Assembly: GCA_944474755.1 (NCBI GenBank)
Contig: OX104115.1
Span: 59,896,648 to 59,960,647, forward strand
Length of the DNA: 64,000 bases
Direction of reading: 5' to 3'
Source: Limnoperna fortunei
Taxonomy: Eukaryota; Mollusca; Bivalvia; Mytilida; Modiolidae
A model generated the notes under the pieces. It was not told the origin of the DNA and made no database searches. It saw only the letters and a list, made by a program, of their open reading frames with translations. The translations under genes and the position numbers were made by a program. Shown piece by piece: positions 1 to 12,307 of this stretch. Within the stretch, counting starts at the first letter, position 1, and every line of letters begins with the position of its first letter.

Positions 1-572
1 TCATTTTCCGTTCTACAAGAAAAAAAAAACGGACTTGCACTTGGTCACTGGGACATAAAATGATAATTCTGTTGACAACATTCTCTAATTAAGGTAATTT
101 TCGTCTTGTGGCATGTAACAATACTTTTATGGTCTATCAACGTTACAGTTGTCAACGTTATAAACATATTCCACTAAACTCTGACAGGACCACAGAGGAT
201 TTACTCGTAAATCATTAAAATGTGGACTTTAATGACAATATACATATCTATCTTCCGTACACAAATCAATTTTACTATGTTTTGAATAGATGATTAAACG
301 TTCATGGACTACGGAGCGAACTTCGCAACAAAATACTGAAAATCAGAAGCAAATTTCAATGGTAACCCACCAACATTTGGATAGCATTTAAATCCAAAGA
401 GAATATATATGTCTAGACTTTGTCGAAATGCTTACATTATCGCATCTTACTTTAATTACAAAATTGTGCTTATGACAAATTGTTTTCGTGTACTTATTGA
501 TTTTTTTCTTTGCCAAAGGTATTAATATTAAATATATCCAATCTCAAACACATTCAGTTATGCAATATTATA

Positions 573-715
573 CAATTAATGACTTTGATATAGGTCGCTA
601 TCAGGATTTATCAGCCAGAGAAATGTAATATTCACCGAGCCGCTAGGCGAGCTGAATATACATTTTGAGGGCTGATAAATCCTGATAGGGACCGTATATC
701 AAAGTCATTAATTGT
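573..715. mobile_element. Foldback hairpin element
   Basis: Arms of ~48 bp: ACAATTAATGACTTTGATAT ... matched by ATATCAAAGTCATTAATTGT. The centre has CACCGAGCCGCTAGGCGAG. No coding. Same CACCGAGCC...GGCGAG core as the hairpin at 5099. Confidence 0.8.
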
Positions 716-1469
716 TTTATTACATGAATAACACCACCATCTCCCTTGATCAGAAAAACTGAGGATGACTATTCTATTGGAGCGCCTGCTTACATTTTGT
801 AATTGTTGTAAAGCTAGCCACCCTTAATATGTTTTATTTAATACTGCATTTTGATATCAATTTGCTGATAATCCTGAAATTCCAGTTTCAAATATTGAGA
901 AGAGTGTAATTGAATGAATATATCGCAGACCCGACGTTTCTCCCATTTGTTGTAGACACGCACGATGTATGTATAGCTGACATCATTGAATTGTGTACAA
1001 TTAATACAATCGATTTGATTGGACGACTGAATTTATTAAGACGGCTATTCTGATTGGCTAAAACATAAAAACCAGGTCGATATCGGATTCTGCTTCACTA
1101 CTATGCAGCGGAATCGTGCAGCGTACTTGTAAACATTTTATGTAATTTTAGTACTGTTGCGATTTATCGTGACCCGAAAGTTGTTTTTTGACCAATCAAA
1201 ACCACGCAAAATTCTATTCATGTAATAAATATGCTTATTACATTGTTTTTGAAACAACAGAACTTACCTTTTAAACGTGTAGTTTCTTTTTTTCTCTGTA
1301 TGCTTCTTCTTTGCGGAAATTCTCGGGAAGTACGGTTACAAATTTGCCGACACGTAGAGCAATGATGTTGAAAGTTTAAATGATTGTTTTTAAGGGACAT
1401 TACTTTTCTTTTCCTTCTGCTAAGCGCATTTGTGAGGAAACGAACTTTTGAAATTTCAAACTCAGAACA

Positions 1470-1965
1470 CATTGGCAGATGGCAGCCGTGTTGAATTTTT
1501 CAATTGTCTCGAAAAACTCAAAATAATATGATAACCATCCAACCTTCACTTCTGAATTATTTGGTTTTTGTGGAACAGTTTTTTAAGAAGATGTTTGTAT
1601 GTTTTCACATATGTTAAACTATGTCCTGCAAAGGCGGTCATCTTGGATTTTGGCTAGGCACAAAAAAACTCAATTGTAGAGGACAATCAAAGGTATATTT
1701 CTGCAATATTTCAAATCAATCTGTCAAGCGATTTTGATTAGATTTTTAAATTCAGCCATCCAGAACGCATAAATGGCCCTGGCAGCCATGTTTAATATTT
1801 GATCAGCACTAGAAACTCAAACTTTGTTAAGAACCACCCAATAAACATTCCTGCTAAGTTTATTTCCAATTGGCCAAGTGGTTTTGGAGAAGAAGATTGA
1901 AATTTATAAGGTTTATGTCAGACGACGACGACAGACACCAAGTGATGAGAATATCTTGACCTCGA
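1470..1965 (+). mobile_element. Decayed tandem-unit element with GACGACGAC tail
   Basis: Three ~150-bp units begin GGCAGCCGTGTTGAATTTTT, GGCGGTCATCTTGGATTTTG and GGCAGCCATGTTTAATATTT (near 1477, 1633 and 1780). A tail CCAAGTGGTTTTGGAGAAGA, GACGACGACGACAGACACCA, related to the family-2 tail, follows. Confidence 0.55.
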
Positions 1966-2279
1966 GTCAGGCGCGCTTAAAAGCAATGTTTAATAATTGA
2001 TTACTCTCATCCCGGGCTTTCCAATTTTAAGCCAACCAAATAATGTAATATATCTGGTGAACAATGGCACTATGTGAACAAATTTCAGCGAGTTTCATGA
2101 AATTCCATTTAGCGTAGCAGAGATGCAGATAAGAGATGGGTACCCGCCTAGGTCAAAGAATTGTAAAGGGCATTCATATAAAATGGGCCCATGAACTACA
2201 CACTATACAGCAGTCTACAACAGAACACATGGGAAGGTATTTCCCACTATCATATTAAGTCAGAAAATGGAGATGTTAT

Positions 2280-2500
2280 GGACTTTTGCGCCTGTCGCTA
2301 AGCACAAAATGTCACTTCCAGTCATAAAAATTAGTTATTTAAGCAAAGAGAGTGGTCCCAAGTAAAAAATATATGGTTGTTAATGACTTTTATGTCCCTT
2401 GCTAATGACAAAATTCCACTTCTAGTTATGAAATGCATATTTAAGTAAAGTACATCATCCTGATTCTAAAAATTTATGGTTGCTAAGGACATTTTGACCT
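2280..2500 (+). repeat. Two ~105-bp diverged tandem units
   Basis: GGACTTTTGCGCCTGTCGCT AAG... and TGACTTTTATGTCCCTTGCT AATG... start parallel units that both contain CAC TTC(C/T)AGT(C/T)ATRAAA and end TTTATGGTTG(C/T)TAAGGA. Probably a remnant of another tandem-unit element. Confidence 0.5.
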
Positions 2501-3137
2501 CGGACTCAAATTCAAGCTCTTTTCCTACAGATCACTTTAAACCAAAATGTTTATTTATTATCTTTTTTTAAGTTTTCAATTTACAAACAAGAAAAATATT
2601 AACCAAATAAGTAAAGGGCTCTAACTTGAAAACAGTTCATTGCACAGTTTTGGACCAAAAAAACAAAAGGAAGGTCACCATAATAGAAAACAAACAAGCT
2701 TCATATAAAAAGACCAAGTGCTCATCAATCTTTCTTTTTAAAAACATGTTAGAAAATTTAAATGTTTCAAGCTTGCTTATCTAATACACAAACTTCTTTT
2801 TAATAGTGGTATATATTTCATTTGTATACTAATTAATTGTATTAGCATATTTTGGGTATTTATTTATCACTTTATCATAATTAAAATGTATAATTAATTT
2901 AAATTACACTAATCATATTTCACTGTCGCAGACAAATCTAACTAAAAGTCTCAATTCATGACTAATTAAAAGAAATTGTACTAATTAATAAATTAATATA
3001 TGCGGGCGTTTGCATATATTTCTTCAATAATTAACCTTTATTTACAACAAAATTAACATAACTGTTCATATAAAATATATGAGTGCAAAGGATGTTTCTA
3101 AACAATATTCTAAAACAAGTACTTTTCAAGTATTCAC

Positions 3138-3280
3138 ATTGACAAGGATTGCCAGTTTTCCTACCGCAGGTCGGGGGGTTCTCTCCTGGTACTTCAGCTT
3201 CCTCCCCCAATAAAAACTGGACACCACGATATAGCTGAAAAATTGCTGGCATTACAACACCATTCAAACAAACAAAAACA
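3138..3280 (+). mobile_element. SINE 3' part
   Basis: ATTGACAAGGATTGCCAGTT TTCCTACCGCAGGTCGGGG to CAAACAAACAAAA, lacking the tRNA head. An antisense open frame over it is spurious. Confidence 0.75.
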
Positions 3281-3322
3281 ATCAAGTATTCAATCCAGTG
3301 ATTATTTCTTACACTTCTAATA

Positions 3323-4281
3323 AACAAGTGTGGACACAGAAAAACGTCTCGCCTGCATTCCGCATCAGTAACGAAAATAAATTTCGTCATAAGCATTACC
3401 TAAATAGCATTAAATATCAGCAGCGGCCTGTATACAAAATATTGTCACCATACCCTGCATAGTTACAGGGGAACAGCCGTAACCCAAAAACTTTAACGTA
3501 GTCACTGGACCGTGAAATTGAGGTCAAGGTCAGGTGGAACCTACCAGACAGTCATGTACTATTCATCAGCAACCTATACACCAAATATTGTCATCCTACC
3601 ATGCGTAGTTACAGAGGAACTGTCGTAACCCAAAAACTTTAACGCAGTCGCTGGACCGTGAAATTGAGGTCAAGGTCAGGTGACACCTACCAGACAGTCA
3701 TGTACTAGTCATCAGCAACCTATACACCAAATATTGTCATCCTACCATGCGTAGTTACAGAGGAACTGTCGTAACCCAAAAACTTTAACGTAGTCGCTGG
3801 ACCGTGAAATTGAGGTCAAGGTCAGTTGACACCTACCAGACAGTCATGTACTAGTCATCAGCAACCTATACACCAAATATTGTCATCCTACCATGCGTAG
3901 TTACAGAGGAACTGTCATAACCCAAAAACTTTAACGTAGTCGCTGGACCGTGAAATTGAGGTCAAGGTCAGGTGACACCTACCAGACAGTCATGTACTAG
4001 TCATCAGCAACCTATACACCAAATATTGTCATCCTACCATGCGTAGTTACAGAGGAACTGTCGTAACCCAAAAACTTTAACGTAGTCGCTGGACCGTGAA
4101 ATTGAGGTCAAGGTCAGGTGACAGGTGACTGACTGGCAAGTATCTCTGGACCAAATTTGATGGACCTAGGGCTTGGGCTTACAAAGATATGAAGCAAGAT
4201 GTCAAGTGTTTACGCCGCCGGCGCCGGATTCCCATACATATGTCTCGCCTCCAGCGACTTTCGTCGCAGGCGAGACAAAAA
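3323..4281 (+). mobile_element. Non-autonomous Helitron-like (HINE/pearl-type) element, family 1, copy a
   Basis: The left end is GTCTCGCCTGCATTCCGCAT. About five 146-bp tandem units follow (ACCTACCAGACAGTCATGTA marker). A unique tail leads to a right-end hairpin at 4242-4276 with arms GTCTCGCCT/AGGCGAGAC and inner GCGAC-TTTC-GTCGC. The left end repeats the 5' arm of that hairpin. No coding capacity. The family name is by architecture only. Confidence 0.75.
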
Positions 4282-5098
4282 GCACTTGAAATATCTTTTT
4301 ACAGGCTAGTTAAATCATGTCTTCAGACAACTTATTTGTATTAAAAGAAATGAAAACTGAACTAAAAGGTCAACAAACTATACATAAATCATAAATTATT
4401 AGCCAGTTTTACTCAGGCCCAAGTGCTTCAAGTTCTTTTTTAAAAATTTGAGTCTGAACAAAGCAATCTTTCGTTTACTCTTTACTGACATTACAGTGCA
4501 GAAAGGTTATTATTTATGAAGAGAATTTTATGCATGAAATTTACAATGCATACAAGCTGCATATTACACACACATTTTCAAATTCAAAATGGATTTCAAG
4601 AACAGGAAGTAGATTATACTTAATTTTCTACAAACTTTTTCTGCAAGGGATCACAAATAACAGGCAAGCATTTTTGCAGTATGAATGGAAAATTGTGTAA
4701 CCTCTTATAAAGACAAATCCTAATATTGTTGATGCGCATTTGCTTAAAACATTGTGGTTGTCATAATTCCCTGAAATTTCCATTTCAGTAACCTTAGGCT
4801 TTATGGATAGACTCGAAGGTCAGTTTATAAGTAAAAGAGCAACAAGAATTGGGGCAAAAGTAATCACTTTGCAATAGCAAACATACACAGAAAAAATAAC
4901 TATTGTCCTTTCAAGATTGTATTCTGTGCTACAAATCAAGAAAAGATATTGAAGTTTGTATGAAGAAAAATGTGCCCTTTTGTTCCCAGCATTTTAGGCC
5001 TTTACACATTTTTCACACACATTTTTTCCATTTGATTAGGTGACCATATACTTTTATTTCTTCAATTTGGAGAGTAAGTTATCTTCTGTGAATATTAT

Positions 5099-5251
5099 AC
5101 AATTACTGTCTTTTGATGAGGTAAATGTGTGGAGTTATTGACTTTTGAAAAAACTGTTATTCACCGAGCCCAGCGGGCGAGGTGAATAACAAAGAGTTTT
5201 TTCAAAAGTCAATAACTCCACACATTTACCGAATCAAAAGACAGTTATTGT
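5099..5251. mobile_element. Foldback hairpin element
   Basis: Near-perfect ~75-bp arms (ACTGTCTTTTGAT ... GGTAAATGTGTGGAGTTATT) around CACCGAGCCCAGCGGGCGAG. A handful of mismatches. Confidence 0.88.
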
Positions 5252-5258
5252 TTTATTC

Positions 5259-5422
5259 AATAAAAAAGGATATTCACTAAAAATAAAATGGTTATTCACC
5301 GCGGGAAAATGCATGCGATTGTTATTTAAAAAAGGGAATAACCGGGATTCTATAAATAACAATCGCATGCATTTTCCTGCAGTGAATAACCATTTTATTT
5401 TTAGTGAATATCCTTTTTTATT
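5259..5422. mobile_element. Foldback hairpin element, adjacent second palindrome
   Basis: ~70-bp arms beginning AATAAAAAAGGATATTCACT with about three mismatches; ~24-bp loop. It directly abuts the preceding palindrome. An open frame exists only because of the palindrome. Confidence 0.88.
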
Positions 5423-7759
5423 CAAATTTTTCAGTCACATTATTTTTATACAAAATGTTTTATATATTATTGAATAAATCTTTTTATTATCAAAGGTAAC
5501 TTTTTTTTAAATCTGTGATTATGTGTAATCCAAATCGAAAAAACAAATATGCTCAAAACTTATGAGTTTTTCAAATAGATTATGGCATAGTTGTTTTCTA
5601 CATGCCATGAAGCCTTTATAACAATCAAAGTTGATTCTAACAGAAAAATATGGGAAAAATACAAGTCAAATAACATGTAATCCTGGTACCTTTAAAACAT
5701 GTAATAAAGATGACGTCCTAACTTTTGAATACGGTCAATGACCACTAAATTTTTAGCTTTATTTAAAGATTTTGCAAAAAGAAAGTTGAAATAAATATTA
5801 AGAAAATATTACATGAAGATTGAATAGTAGGACGTTTCCTTAAAATGTATTTCTCAAATTGTGCATGCTTTGTTGACCGATGCACATATAAAGTTATGCA
5901 TATTTAATTATTTTTTTGTAACTAAGCAGTATATCTAATAAAGTTGTCTAAACAAATCTCAAAAGTACCTGGTGAGAAAAGGAATGTTCGTGTGTTTAAT
6001 GTTAGTCACCTTTGTTTTTGAGAAATAATAGGTCTTTCAGCTTTTCAGTAAAGCCCATTGGCTATAATTTGGTGCTGATAATCTTCCAGAGCAGGAACTT
6101 ACTTTTTATGGTCATTTTCAGACTAGAAATTGTGATATAACTTCTGTTGCAATATAAGAAAGATAACTCTACTAAAATATAAATATAACTGACACATTAT
6201 TTCTTATAGTTACCTCCCTTAATACGTTTGGTAGTATAATTTGAAAATTCCTATGTTCATAATTCTGATCTTACTTTCGTTTATGTTTATAATCATTTTT
6301 GATTTGTCAAAAGGGCTTCAAGCAATAGTTCTTAGATCCATTCATACTTTCATGAATGACTGCTGGGGAACTACTTTTTTGTTGCTAAATGTAAAATATG
6401 GATGCCATGTTTCAGGTATTCCTCAGAAAATGAACCCTCATCCGAGCATCCTATAAATGTGCTGGATGAGAATTATTCTCTGAATAAGCCATAGGCTTTA
6501 AGGGTTAATTACCCTCCCTATGTTGATGTAAAAACCCTCCCATATGGCCAACAAATCATTTATCTTTGAAGTAAGCTTGAATACAGGGTGTCTCAGGATT
6601 ATATACTTTATGGCTGAAATCACCTGTGAATGTCAGTCAGTTGTTTGTTTTTCATTTCTTTAAATAGAAAGGAACGTGGCTACCTTGTTGACAATAATTT
6701 CAGGTTTAATCTGAGAAAGCCTGGAGGCTTTATCATATAGAACAAACTTAGCCAGTACACTCTAATTTTGTCGATGAAAACACCACGAGTAATGTATTGC
6801 TAAAACTGAAGGTTATTTGGTAGAAGCACATGTATATTAATATTGAGGAATAATTTGTTAAGAGAAATATATGCATGATGTTTTAACAATACACTTTGCT
6901 TTGGACATACATTAACACTGTCTTGTTTCTATTAATTTTAATTACCAAAAGCATTTCAAATACACACAGAAATCAAAGCAGGTTTTGGTGAAAAAATCGT
7001 AAACTTTGTTAACAGGATCCGTTTACATATAACCTACCACACAGATACCCTTCAATTTCCAGTACCAGTCCCCACCCCTCTGTATATTTTCTTAACGGAT
7101 TTAACAAGCTGAAATCCGCAGAAAAATATTTCCTCAGTCACAACTTATCAATGAGATGGCATGATGCACGGCCTTGCCACAAACTTCATGTTTCAGCACT
7201 GCTCCTCCATTTTCACTGAAAAATCCATCCAACAATGACAACTTTTATTTTTCCTGCTAATGTATTTATCGGGTAGTGATGACATATTAAAAACTTACTC
7301 TAGCTAGGTTTACGTTGTATGAAAAGCTATAATGTTACAAAGAAACCGTGATACAATGAGTAACGTTAGTATACTGAATTCATATAAAAATATTGATATT
7401 CTTTCATCTTTTCTTTTCAGTACATGTAATAATCTTCTCTGTTAAAAGCTGTAAATCATCAACCAGATATAAGAAATGGATTTATAAAAATATCATTTTC
7501 ATTAAAAAAATTCAGAGCTGAAAGAAGATTGTAGCAGAAAAAGCAAACACATTTTCTTTAGCCATTTTGTAAAGAATTCTATCGATTATTTCAGCAGTCT
7601 TCCCACTTATACACAGGAAATAGCATGCCTTTAATAAGTGGAATTCAGTTTTTTCAGGATCTCCTATCATGAAGACAAATCAAAGACTTCAATTTGTTTA
7701 CCTACATAAGAAAAAGAATACAACAAATCATTATTACAATGACGTAAGGTTACATTAGT

Positions 7760-7970
7760 GAGGGTCGGTAGGACCTTTTACGGGACAGCAGGAAAGGTTG
7801 ATTTATCCACCGGGAATTCGGCATTTAACAAATTAAACAGCGGGAATTCGGGATTTTTACATAGCGGGATCTGGGAATGATTTTTTTTGTTTCAATGGGA
7901 ATACGGGATTTCTACTTAGCGGGATACGGGAAATTCATTTTATTTTATCGGGAAATTGGGAAACTCATGT
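7760..7970 (+). repeat. Degenerate GGGAATTCGGGATTT repeats
   Basis: Five to six imperfect copies of a ~35-bp motif (AGCGGGAATTCGGGATTTTT, AGCGGGATACGGGAAATTCA) directly upstream of the family-1 element at 8006. Nature unknown. Confidence 0.6.
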
Positions 7971-8005
7971 ATCTACAAACTTTCACTTTGGAAAGTCATA
8001 AACAT

Positions 8006-10733
8006 AAACAAGTGTGGACACAGAAAAACTTCTCGCCTGAATTCCGCATCAGTAATGAAAATAAATTTCGTCAAAAGCATTACGTAAATAGCATTAATTA
8101 TGAGCAGCGGCCTGTATACCAATTATTGTCACCATACTATGCATAGTTACAGAGGAACTGTCCTAATACAAAAACTTTAATGTAGTCGCTGAACCGTTAA
8201 ATTGAGGTCAAGGTCAGGTGACACCTACCAGACAATCATTTACTATTCATCAGCAACCTATATACCAAATATTGTCATCCTACCATGCTTGGTTACAGGG
8301 GAACAGCAGTAACCTAAAAACTTTAAGGTAGTCACTGGACCGTGAAATTGAGGCCAAGGTCAAATGGCACCTACCAGACAGTCATGCACTATTCATCAGC
8401 AACCTATATACCAAATATTGTCATCCTTCCATGTGTAGTTACAGAGGAACTGTCGTAACCCAAAAACTTTAATGTAGTCGCTGGACCGTGAAATTGAGGT
8501 CAAGGTCAGGTGACACCTACCAGACAGTCATGTACTAGTCATCAGCAACCTATAAACCAAATATTGTCATCCTACCATGCGTAGTTACAGAGGAACTGTC
8601 GTAACCCAAAAACTTTAACGTAGTTGCTGGACCGTGATATTGAGGTCAAGGTCAGGTGACACCTACCAGACAGTCATGTACTAGTCATCAGCAACATATA
8701 CACCAAATATTGTCATCCTACCATGCGAAGTTACAGAGGAACTGTCGTAACCCAAAAACTTTAACGTAGTCGCTGGACTTTGAAATTGATGTCAAGGTCA
8801 GGTGACACCTACCAGACAGTCATGTACTAGTCATCAGCAACCTATACACCAAATATTGTCATCCTACCATGCGTAGTTACAGAGGAACTGTCGTAACCCC
8901 AAAACTTTAACGTAGTCGCTGGACCGTGAAATTGAGGTCAAGGTCAGGTGACACCTACCAGACAGTCATGTACTAGTCATCAGCAACCTATACACCTAAT
9001 ATTGTCATCCTACCATGCGTTGTTACATAGGAACTATCGTAACCCAAAATCTTTAACGCAGTCGCTGGACTGTGAAATTGAGGTCAAGATCAGGTGACAC
9101 CTACCAGACAGTCATGTACTAGTCATCAGCAACCTATACACCAAATATTGTCATCCTACCATGCGTAGTTACAGAGGAACTGTCGTAACCCCAAAACTTT
9201 AACGTAGTCGCTGGACCGTGAAATTGAGGTCAAGGTCAGGTGACACCTACCAGACAGTCATGTACTAGTCATCAGCAACCTATACACCTAATATTGTCAT
9301 CCTACCATGCATAGTTACAGAGGAACTGTCGTAACCCCAAAACTTTAACGTAGTCGCTGGACCGTGAAATTGAGGTCAAGTTCAGGTGACACCTACCAGA
9401 CAGTCATGTACTAGTCATCAGCAACCTATATACCAAATATTGTCATCCTACCATGCGTAGTTACAGAGGAACTATCGTAACCCAAAATCTTTAACGCAGT
9501 CGCTGGACTGTGAAATTGAGGTCAAGATCAGGTGACACCTACCAGACAGTCATGTACTAGTCATCAGCAACCTATACACCAAATATTGTCATCCTACCAT
9601 GCGTAGTTACAGAGGAACTGTCGTAACCCCAAAACTTTAACGTAGTCGCTGGACCGTGAAATTGAGGTCAAGGTCAGGTGACACCTACCAGACAGTCATG
9701 TACTAGTCATCAGCAACCTATACACCTAATATTGTCATCCTACCATGCATAGTTACAGAGGAACTTTCGTAACCCCAAAACTTTAACGTAGTCGCTGGAC
9801 CGTGAAATTGAGGTCAAGTTCAGGTGACACCTACCAGACAGTCATGTACTAGTCATCAGCAACCTATATACAAAATATTGTCATCCTACCATGCGTAGTT
9901 ACAGAGGAACTATCGTAACCCAAAATCTTTAACGCAGTCGCTGGACTGTGAAATTGAGGTCAAGATCAGGTGACACCTACCAGACAGTCATGTACTAGTC
10001 ATCAGCAACCTATACACCAAATATTGTCATCCTACCATGCGTAGTTACAGAGGAACTGTCGTAACCCCAAAACTTTAACGTAGTCGCTGGACCGTGAAAT
10101 TGAGGTCAAGGTCAGGTGACACCTACCAGACAGTCATGTACTAGTCATCAGCAACCTATACACCTAATATTGTCATCCTACCATGCATAGTTACAGAGGA
10201 ACTGTCGTAACCCCAAAACTTTAACGTAGTCGCTGGACCGTGAAATTGAGGTCAAGGTCAGGTGACACCTACCAGACAGTCATGTACTAGTCATCAGCAA
10301 CCTATACACCAAATATTGTCATCCTACCATGCGTAGTTACAGAGGAACTGTCGTAACCCAAAAACTTTAACGTAGTCGCTGGACCGTGAAATTGAGGTCA
10401 AGGTCAGGTGACACCTACCAGACAGTCATGTACTCGTCATCAGCAACCTATACACCAAATATTGTCATCTTACCATGCATAGTTACAGAGGAACTGTCGT
10501 AACCCAAAAACTTTAACGTAGTCACTGGACCGTGAAATTGAGGTCAAGGTCAGGTGACAGGTGACTGACTGGCAAGTACTCATCATAAGCTACCTCTGGA
10601 CCAAATTTGATGGACCTAGGGCTTGGGCTTACAAAGATATGAAGCAAGATGTCAAGTGTTTACGCCGCCGCCGCCGCCGGATTCCCATACATATGTCTCG
10701 CCTCCAGCGACTTTCGTCGCAGGCGAGACAAAA
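8006..10733 (+). mobile_element. HINE/pearl-type element, family 1, copy b with expanded 146-bp array
   Basis: Same left end (CTTCTCGCCTGAATTCCGCA), same tail (GGCAAGTACTCATC ... GGACCAAATTTGATGGACC) and same hairpin (10695-10729) as the copy at 3323, but with about 17 tandem 146-bp units. Part of the array has a 438-bp trimeric period. The left end begins AAACAAGTGTGGACACAGAA. Confidence 0.75.
8110..10555 (+). repeat. 146-bp tandem array with 438-bp higher-order period
   Basis: About 17 units of 146 bp. Between about 8990 and 10160 the variants CAAGATCAGG/GGACTGTG, CCCCAAAACTTT and AAGTTCAGG recur every third unit (for example near 9087, 9525 and 9963), which gives a trimeric higher-order repeat. 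Confidence 0.85.
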
Positions 10734-11068
10734 ATCGTCAATAAAGGGCAATAACTCCTACAAGAAGCCAATACACAACTTCACACTTATAGCAACTATT
10801 GTAGACCTTAATGTGCTGATTAATTTGAAGTAACGGTTTTCTCTTTAGCCATTATAATTTTTTAGATAATGATCAAAAACCTGTGTTGACGCCCCATGTT
10901 CTATGTTTAGTAACAGTGGCCATATTTGTCTGTTGATCAACACCCTGGGTACAAACTTGAAACTAGGAACCCTAAGGATGATTGTGGCCAAGTTTGAAAA
11001 AATTTGCCCAGTTGACGGACCTTAAGTGATAGCAAAAGCTCACATGGACCTTCGGTCCAGGTGAGCTA
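10733..11068 (+). mobile_element. Right end of family-2 element abutting the family-1 element
   Basis: From AAATCGTCAATAAAGGGC on, it matches the right part of the element at 24529-26091 (TGTTGATCAACACCCTGGGT, CTAAGGATGATTGTGGCCAA). It ends in a strong hairpin, GCTCACATGGACC-TTCG-GGTCCAGGTGAGC (11038-11066 region). Its left part is absent. Confidence 0.75.
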
Positions 11069-11069
11069 A

Positions 11070-12170
11070 AAACAAGTCGTATTGACTAAACAAAAATTAA
11101 TTTCATATGGGAAATCAGATCAGATGTAAAAGTACCAGTATGTATCTTGGCTGGAAATCAGAATAAGATACAAAATATACTTTACAGGTAATCACACCAG
11201 TAATAATAAAAGATTTCTTTAATTTTATGCTGGGATGTGTTAAAATGACCAATTTCATGCATGATTTGAATTTATTTAGAATAATTTGTGACTTGAAATA
11301 TCCCATTTCTTAAATACCATTTAAATTATAATCTTATTTTTATTTCAGATCATGAAAGAAAAAGCATTTTTACAATGTTGCTGTTTCTCAAACAAGTTGA
11401 GGGTGCCCAGCCAGGGAAATGACAAGCTATGTTTATAATTTATATTTGTTTGATCTTACTTAGGACCTAAACTGAAGTCCAGATTATATCAAATTAAGGT
11501 TTTACTTATGTTTGTTTGTTTGAAAGAAAGTAAATCCTACCAAAAAAAAATTTTTTAGTAAAAAGTTAAGCAAATAACTTTAAACCTAATTCCCAATAAA
11601 AAAGAAAAATTAATTGAATGTTTGATAATTTCAATTTTCATACAAAATGTATTCAGAATTGTTGAACAATGTTTTTCGATAATAAGGTGACAACCATCAA
11701 TATTAAATATTACCAAAATAATTACTTTACTGCTACAAAAGTAATTTCTGGAGTCTGTAACAATATATTAAACAAGCTTCTTGGTCCTTGTCTTTCATCA
11801 AACCATATCCACTTAATACACAGTACAACTCATATCCACTAAATACACAGTACAACTCCTGAAAATATAAACTGAAAAATCCCTGGGTGTAGACCAGGCC
11901 TAATTGTAAGAGGTAAGGACTGAGCTGAAACAAAGGTTTAGATTAGTAGGCTACTATAGATGAAGTCTTGAAAAATACTTCAAGATCACGTGAAAGCTGA
12001 AATTTTGAGTGTAGAAAGCTTGGCGTTATGAGAAAAACCAACAGCTGAACCCAAATATTATATAATACTAAGAGATCTTCATCTATAGTATATTTTGAAC
12101 ATGTCTTGTCTGTAAAATACACTTAATACATAGAACATACACACATATATACCACCTGTATACTATATAC
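11070..12170. other. Intronic sequence after exon 38, nothing recognised
   Basis: Searched for the next PH-domain exon on the minus strand without success. Short open frames are uninformative. Confidence 0.6.
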
Positions 12171-12307
12171 CTTAGGATCTACTTTCTTGTTTTCTTCATT
12201 TTCCTCATCAATTTCAAAATATAGCTCAGACTTGGTAATAGCCATGGTACCTGCTATGGCTACCCCGGGTGCTATCAGCTTACAAGGGGTCGAAAGTGCT
12301 ACAGGAC
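12171..12307 (-). CDS. LRBA: LRBA-like visible exon 38, start of the PH domain (aa 1879-1924)
   Basis: Encodes [40 protein letters not shown], the first strands of the BEACH-associated PH domain. It ends in phase 0 (KKVDPK) before GTATAT. The next exon (family LHGKW...FSRRYLLQ) was looked for in 1-12170 and not found. Confidence 0.95.

Larger units (their letters stand above)
4282..7750. other. Intronic AT-rich sequence, nothing beyond the two hairpins at 5099-5422
   Basis: No exon, known element end or conserved frame was recognised. A 71-codon frame at 6241-6456 lacks any support. Confidence 0.6.

Noticed and set aside
6241..6456. 71-codon hydrophobic open frame as a small membrane protein
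   Set aside because: Unremarkable length for AT-rich DNA, no homologue recognised, inside an intron.
1..12170. Remaining PH, BEACH or WD40 exons of the gene
   Set aside because: No minus-strand sequence resembling the next expected PH block or BEACH motifs was recognised.
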